Shown here: positions 13,146 to 15,483 of the stretch, one piece after another
Position numbering within the stretch: position 1 is the stretch's first letter
Layout: every line of letters starts with the position of its first letter
Assembly (NCBI GenBank): GCA_902465105.1
Contig: CABQLM010000048.1
Location: 1-15,483 of the forward strand
Reading direction: 5' to 3'
DNA: 15,483 nucleotides
DNA from: an uncultured Collinsella sp.
GTDB lineage: Bacteria > Actinomycetota > Coriobacteriia > Coriobacteriales > Coriobacteriaceae
Translations under genes and position numbers: made by a program
The notes under the pieces: model-generated
The model's database searches: none
What the model was told of the DNA's origin: nothing
What the model saw: the letters and a program-made list of their open reading frames with translations, nothing else

Positions 13146-14546
13146 ATGGACTACCGCAAAACAGCCCAAGAGGTGCTCGACAACATCGGCGGTGCCGACA
13201 ACGTTGTTTCGGCCGCGCACTGCGCCACGCGTCTGCGCTTGGTAATCGCCGATAACGCCAAGGTCAACAAGGAGGCCATCGAGGACATCGACGGCGCCAA
13301 GGGCGTCTTTGAGGCCCAGGGCCAGCTTCAGATTATTTTTGGCACCGGCACCGTCAACAAGGTCTACGACGAGTTCATCGCGCTTAGTGGCGTCGAGGCT
13401 GCCACCAAGGCCGAGGTCAAGGAGGCCGCGGCTCAGCAGCAGAACATCTTTATGCGCGCCATTAAGGTGCTCGGTGACGTCTTTGTCCCCATCATCCCTG
13501 CCATCGTGGCCTCGGGTCTGCTGCTGGGCATTATGAGCGCCCTCAACTTTATGGCCTCCAACGGCTTTATCGCGCTCGATACCAATAACTTTATCTACAA
13601 GATCGCCGACCTGGTCTCGGGCACGTCCTTTGGCTTCCTGCAGATCCTGATCGGCTACTCCGCCGCTAAGGCCTTTGGCGCCAACCCGTATCTGGGCGCC
13701 GTCGTCGGCGGTGCGTTCATCAACTCTTCGCTGCAGAGCGCCTACACGGTTGCCTCCGAGGGCGTGCAGACCATGGTCACCGTCATCCCCGGCGTGTACA
13801 GCTTTGAGTGGGTCGGCTATCAGGGCCATGTGATTCCCATCGTCATCGCCTGTGCGATCCTCGCCTTCTTGGAGAAGCGTCTCCACAAGGTTGTCCCCGA
13901 GATGTTCGACCTCTTTGTGACCCCGCTCGTCTCGGTGTTTGTGACCGTGCTCGTGACCCTCGTTGCCGTCGGCCCCATCTTTGTCTGGGCCGAGAACGCC
14001 ATCCTCGGTCTGATCCAGGCCCTGCTCACCCTGCCCTTCGGTATCGGTTCGTTTATCGTCGGCCTGTTCTATGCCCCCACGGTCGTCACGGGTATCCACC
14101 AGATGTACACCGCCATCGACCTGGGCCAGCTCGCCCAGTACGGCGTGACCTATTGGCTGCCCATCGCCAGTGCCGCCAACATCGCCCAGGGTGGTGCCGC
14201 GCTTGCCGTTGCCTTTAAGACCCGCGATGCCAAGATCAAGGGTCTGGCGCTTCCTTCGGCTCTGTCCGCCTTCATGGGCATTACCGAGCCTGCCATCTTT
14301 GGTGTGAACCTGCGCTTCTTTAAGCCCTTCATTGCCGGCTGCATCGGCGGTGGCTGCGGCGCCCTGGTCTGCGCGCTCACTTCGCTCGCCGCTTCTGGTA
14401 CCGGCGTTACCGGCATCTTTGGTATCCTGCTGTGCCTGGCCCAGCCCGTGCAGTACGCAATCATGTTCGCGGTTGCCGCGCTGGTTTCCTTTGCCATCTC
14501 GTTTGTCCTGTACAAGGACGAGCCCAAGGCTTCTGAGCAGGCGTAG
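13146..14546 (+). CDS. scrA: Sucrose-type PTS permease, EIIBC
   Basis: A 466-residue membrane permease that imports a glucoside, most likely sucrose, and phosphorylates it with phosphate from HPr/EIIA. The N-terminal EIIB domain (about 1-90) has the phosphorylated cysteine C26 in AAHCATRLRL. A linker leads to the EIIC domain (about 105-460) with some ten hydrophobic segments and the family motifs GIHQMYTAIDL and GITEPAIFGVNLRFFKPF. There is no C-terminal EIIA domain, as is usual for ScrA, so a separate glucose-type EIIA encoded elsewhere must serve it. The start at 13146 has AAAGGG 5 bases upstream; an ATG 11 codons earlier lacks a good site. The scrR regulator upstream and GH32 hydrolase downstream point to sucrose. 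Trehalose or beta-glucoside specificity is unlikely but not excluded by sequence alone. Confidence 0.93.
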   Translation: MDYRKTAQEVLDNIGGADNVVSAAHCATRLRLVIADNAKVNKEAIEDIDGAKGVFEAQGQLQIIFGTGTVNKVYDEFIALSGVEAATKAEVKEAAAQQQNIFMRAIKVLGDVFVPIIPAIVASGLLLGIMSALNFMASNGFIALDTNNFIYKIADLVSGTSFGFLQILIGYSAAKAFGANPYLGAVVGGAFINSSLQSAYTVASEGVQTMVTVIPGVYSFEWVGYQGHVIPIVIACAILAFLEKRLHKVVPEMFDLFVTPLVSVFVTVLVTLVAVGPIFVWAENAILGLIQALLTLPFGIGSFIVGLFYAPTVVTGIHQMYTAIDLGQLAQYGVTYWLPIASAANIAQGGAALAVAFKTRDAKIKGLALPSALSAFMGITEPAIFGVNLRFFKPFIAGCIGGGCGALVCALTSLAASGTGVTGIFGILLCLAQPVQYAIMFAVAALVSFAISFVLYKDEPKASEQA

Positions 14547-14554
14547 GGTTTGCG

Positions 14555-14598
14555 TAAACAAAACGCCCGCAGGCACCATCCTGTGGGCGTTTTGTTTA
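14555..14598 (+). terminator. Strong terminator-like hairpin between scrA and scrB
   Basis: TAAACAAAACGCCCGCAG and CTGTGGGCGTTTTGTTTA pair at 17 of 18 positions (the exception is a G-U) around an 8-base loop, with Ts in the right arm. It starts 9 bases after the scrA stop, so most transcripts may end before scrB. The A-rich left arm makes it bidirectional in form. Confidence 0.85.
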
Positions 14599-14608
14599 TC
14601 TGGAACTC

Positions 14609-14634
14609 TTGATTTGAGCGTTCGTTGATTTAAT
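14609..14634 (+). promoter_or_regulatory. Possible weak scrB promoter
   Basis: TTGATT (14609-14614) and TTTAAT (14629-14634) lie between the terminator and scrB, but the 14-base spacing is short. No TGAAARCGATTWCA operator is present here. Only a GGAAA (14641-14645) precedes the ATG as a weak ribosome-binding site. Confidence 0.25.
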
Positions 14635-14650
14635 TCGATTGGAAACCGAC

Positions 14651-15483
14651 ATGTCTAACGCACTTCAGCGCGACCTTGCCAAGCTCGTTGCCAACATGGA
14701 CGCAGCGGCTGCCGAGCGTGGCCACGGGCCCTATGCTCAGCATTTTCATATTATGCCGCCCACGGGCTGGCTCAACGACCCCAACGGTCTTTGCCAGGCA
14801 GATGGCGTATTTCACGCGTACTTTCAGTATGCCCCGTTTGATGTGAACGGCGGCGTCAAGATGTGGGGCCATGCCACGAGCCGCGATCTTGTGAACTGGG
14901 ACTACGTTGGCGCCCCGCTGCTGCCCGACGAGCCGTTCGATTGCCACGGTGTGTATTCGGGCTCCGCGCTTGTTGAGGACGGCCGCATTCGCGTGCTTTA
15001 TACGGGCAACGTTAAGCTTTCCGATGCGGACGGCACGTACGACTACGTCAATGTCGGTCGTCGCGCCGATACCGTCTATGTGGAGAGCACCGACGGTCAG
15101 GCGTTCGGCGCCAAGCGTGTGGTGCTGGCTTCCGAGGATTATCCCGAGGATTTAACCTGCCATGTGCGCGATCCCAAGGTGTGGCGTGACGCGGACGGGC
15201 GTTATCACATGGTGCTGGGCGCGCGTCGTCGCGTGGATGGTCCGCATGTCGAGAGCCGTTTTTGTGCGATGCACGGCGAGGGTGCCGGGCGCGATGTGGG
15301 CGAGATCCTGGTGTATGGTTCGGCCGATATGCTGAGCTGGGAGCTCGAGAACCGTGTGTCTACGCCCGAGCGCCTTGGCTTTATGTGGGAGTGCCCGGGG
15401 TATCTGGAGCTTGAGGCGGATGACGGCGTGCCGGTGAGGTTCCTGTCCTTCTCTCCTCAGGGGCTCGAGGGTGGTCGTTGGGA
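14651..15483 (+). CDS. scrB: Sucrose-6-phosphate hydrolase (GH32), 5' part, runs off the window
   Basis: The first 277 residues of a GH32 beta-fructosidase that would split imported sucrose-6-phosphate into glucose-6-phosphate and fructose in the cytoplasm. All three catalytic signatures are present: the nucleophile D43 in WLNDPNG, the transition-state stabiliser D174 in RDPKV, and the acid/base E247 in ECPGY. There is no signal peptide, which fits an intracellular phosphosucrase rather than a secreted levanase or invertase. The ATG at 14651 is 105 bases after scrA. The family is about 450-500 residues, so perhaps the last 200 lie beyond the window. The neighbouring sucrose PTS gene strongly supports the substrate. 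Confidence 0.93.
   Translation, partial: MSNALQRDLAKLVANMDAAAAERGHGPYAQHFHIMPPTGWLNDPNGLCQADGVFHAYFQYAPFDVNGGVKMWGHATSRDLVNWDYVGAPLLPDEPFDCHGVYSGSALVEDGRIRVLYTGNVKLSDADGTYDYVNVGRRADTVYVESTDGQAFGAKRVVLASEDYPEDLTCHVRDPKVWRDADGRYHMVLGARRRVDGPHVESRFCAMHGEGAGRDVGEILVYGSADMLSWELENRVSTPERLGFMWECPGYLELEADDGVPVRFLSFSPQGLEGGRW

Noticed and set aside
13065..14579. A 504-codon - strand open frame opposite scrA
   Set aside because: Shadow frame rich in Gly, Asp, His and Lys with no domain; the + strand is an intact PTS permease.

Overview
The window looks like a high-GC chromosome segment from a human-gut Coriobacteriia member, most likely Collinsella or a close relative. This is an inference from the GC-rich, C-ending codon use, the gene set (TGS-less ThrRS, an operon of GlpA-like, GlpB-like and DUF1667 genes, a sucrose PTS locus) and intergenic regions crowded with palindromic repeats. 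No rRNA, tRNA, transposase, phage gene or CRISPR array is visible.

Left part (1-3705, + strand): the 3' three quarters of valS (valyl-tRNA synthetase), a 231-base gap full of nested hairpins, then folC (folylpolyglutamate/dihydrofolate synthase). A long palindrome separates folC from a convergent gene on the - strand for an M24 Xaa-Pro peptidase (3811-4899).

Centre (4900-9307): a 480-base repeat nest holds three different inverted or direct repeats, one of them a second copy of the folC-downstream palindrome. A three-gene - strand operon follows: a GlpA-like FAD oxidoreductase with a BFD-type [2Fe-2S] domain, a GlpB/NoxA-like FAD/NAD oxidoreductase and a DUF1667 cysteine protein. It is probably an anaerobic glycerol-3-phosphate (or related 2-hydroxyacid) dehydrogenase. 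Upstream of it lies a 726-base gap with the most striking structure in the window: twelve copies of a 15-bp motif, strictly alternating in orientation, at almost exactly 40-bp steps.

Right part (9308-15483, + strand): a small membrane protein with two zinc ribbons, thrS with a good promoter and two tandem terminators, and a sucrose locus. That locus has a LacI-family regulator (scrR), a sucrose PTS EIIBC (scrA) and the first 277 codons of sucrose-6-phosphate hydrolase (scrB, running off the window). One operator-like motif, TGAAARCGATTWCA, occurs once at the regulator promoter and twice before scrA. This fits an autoregulated sucrose regulon: sucrose is imported and phosphorylated by ScrA, then split by ScrB. 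A strong terminator-like hairpin lies between scrA and scrB.
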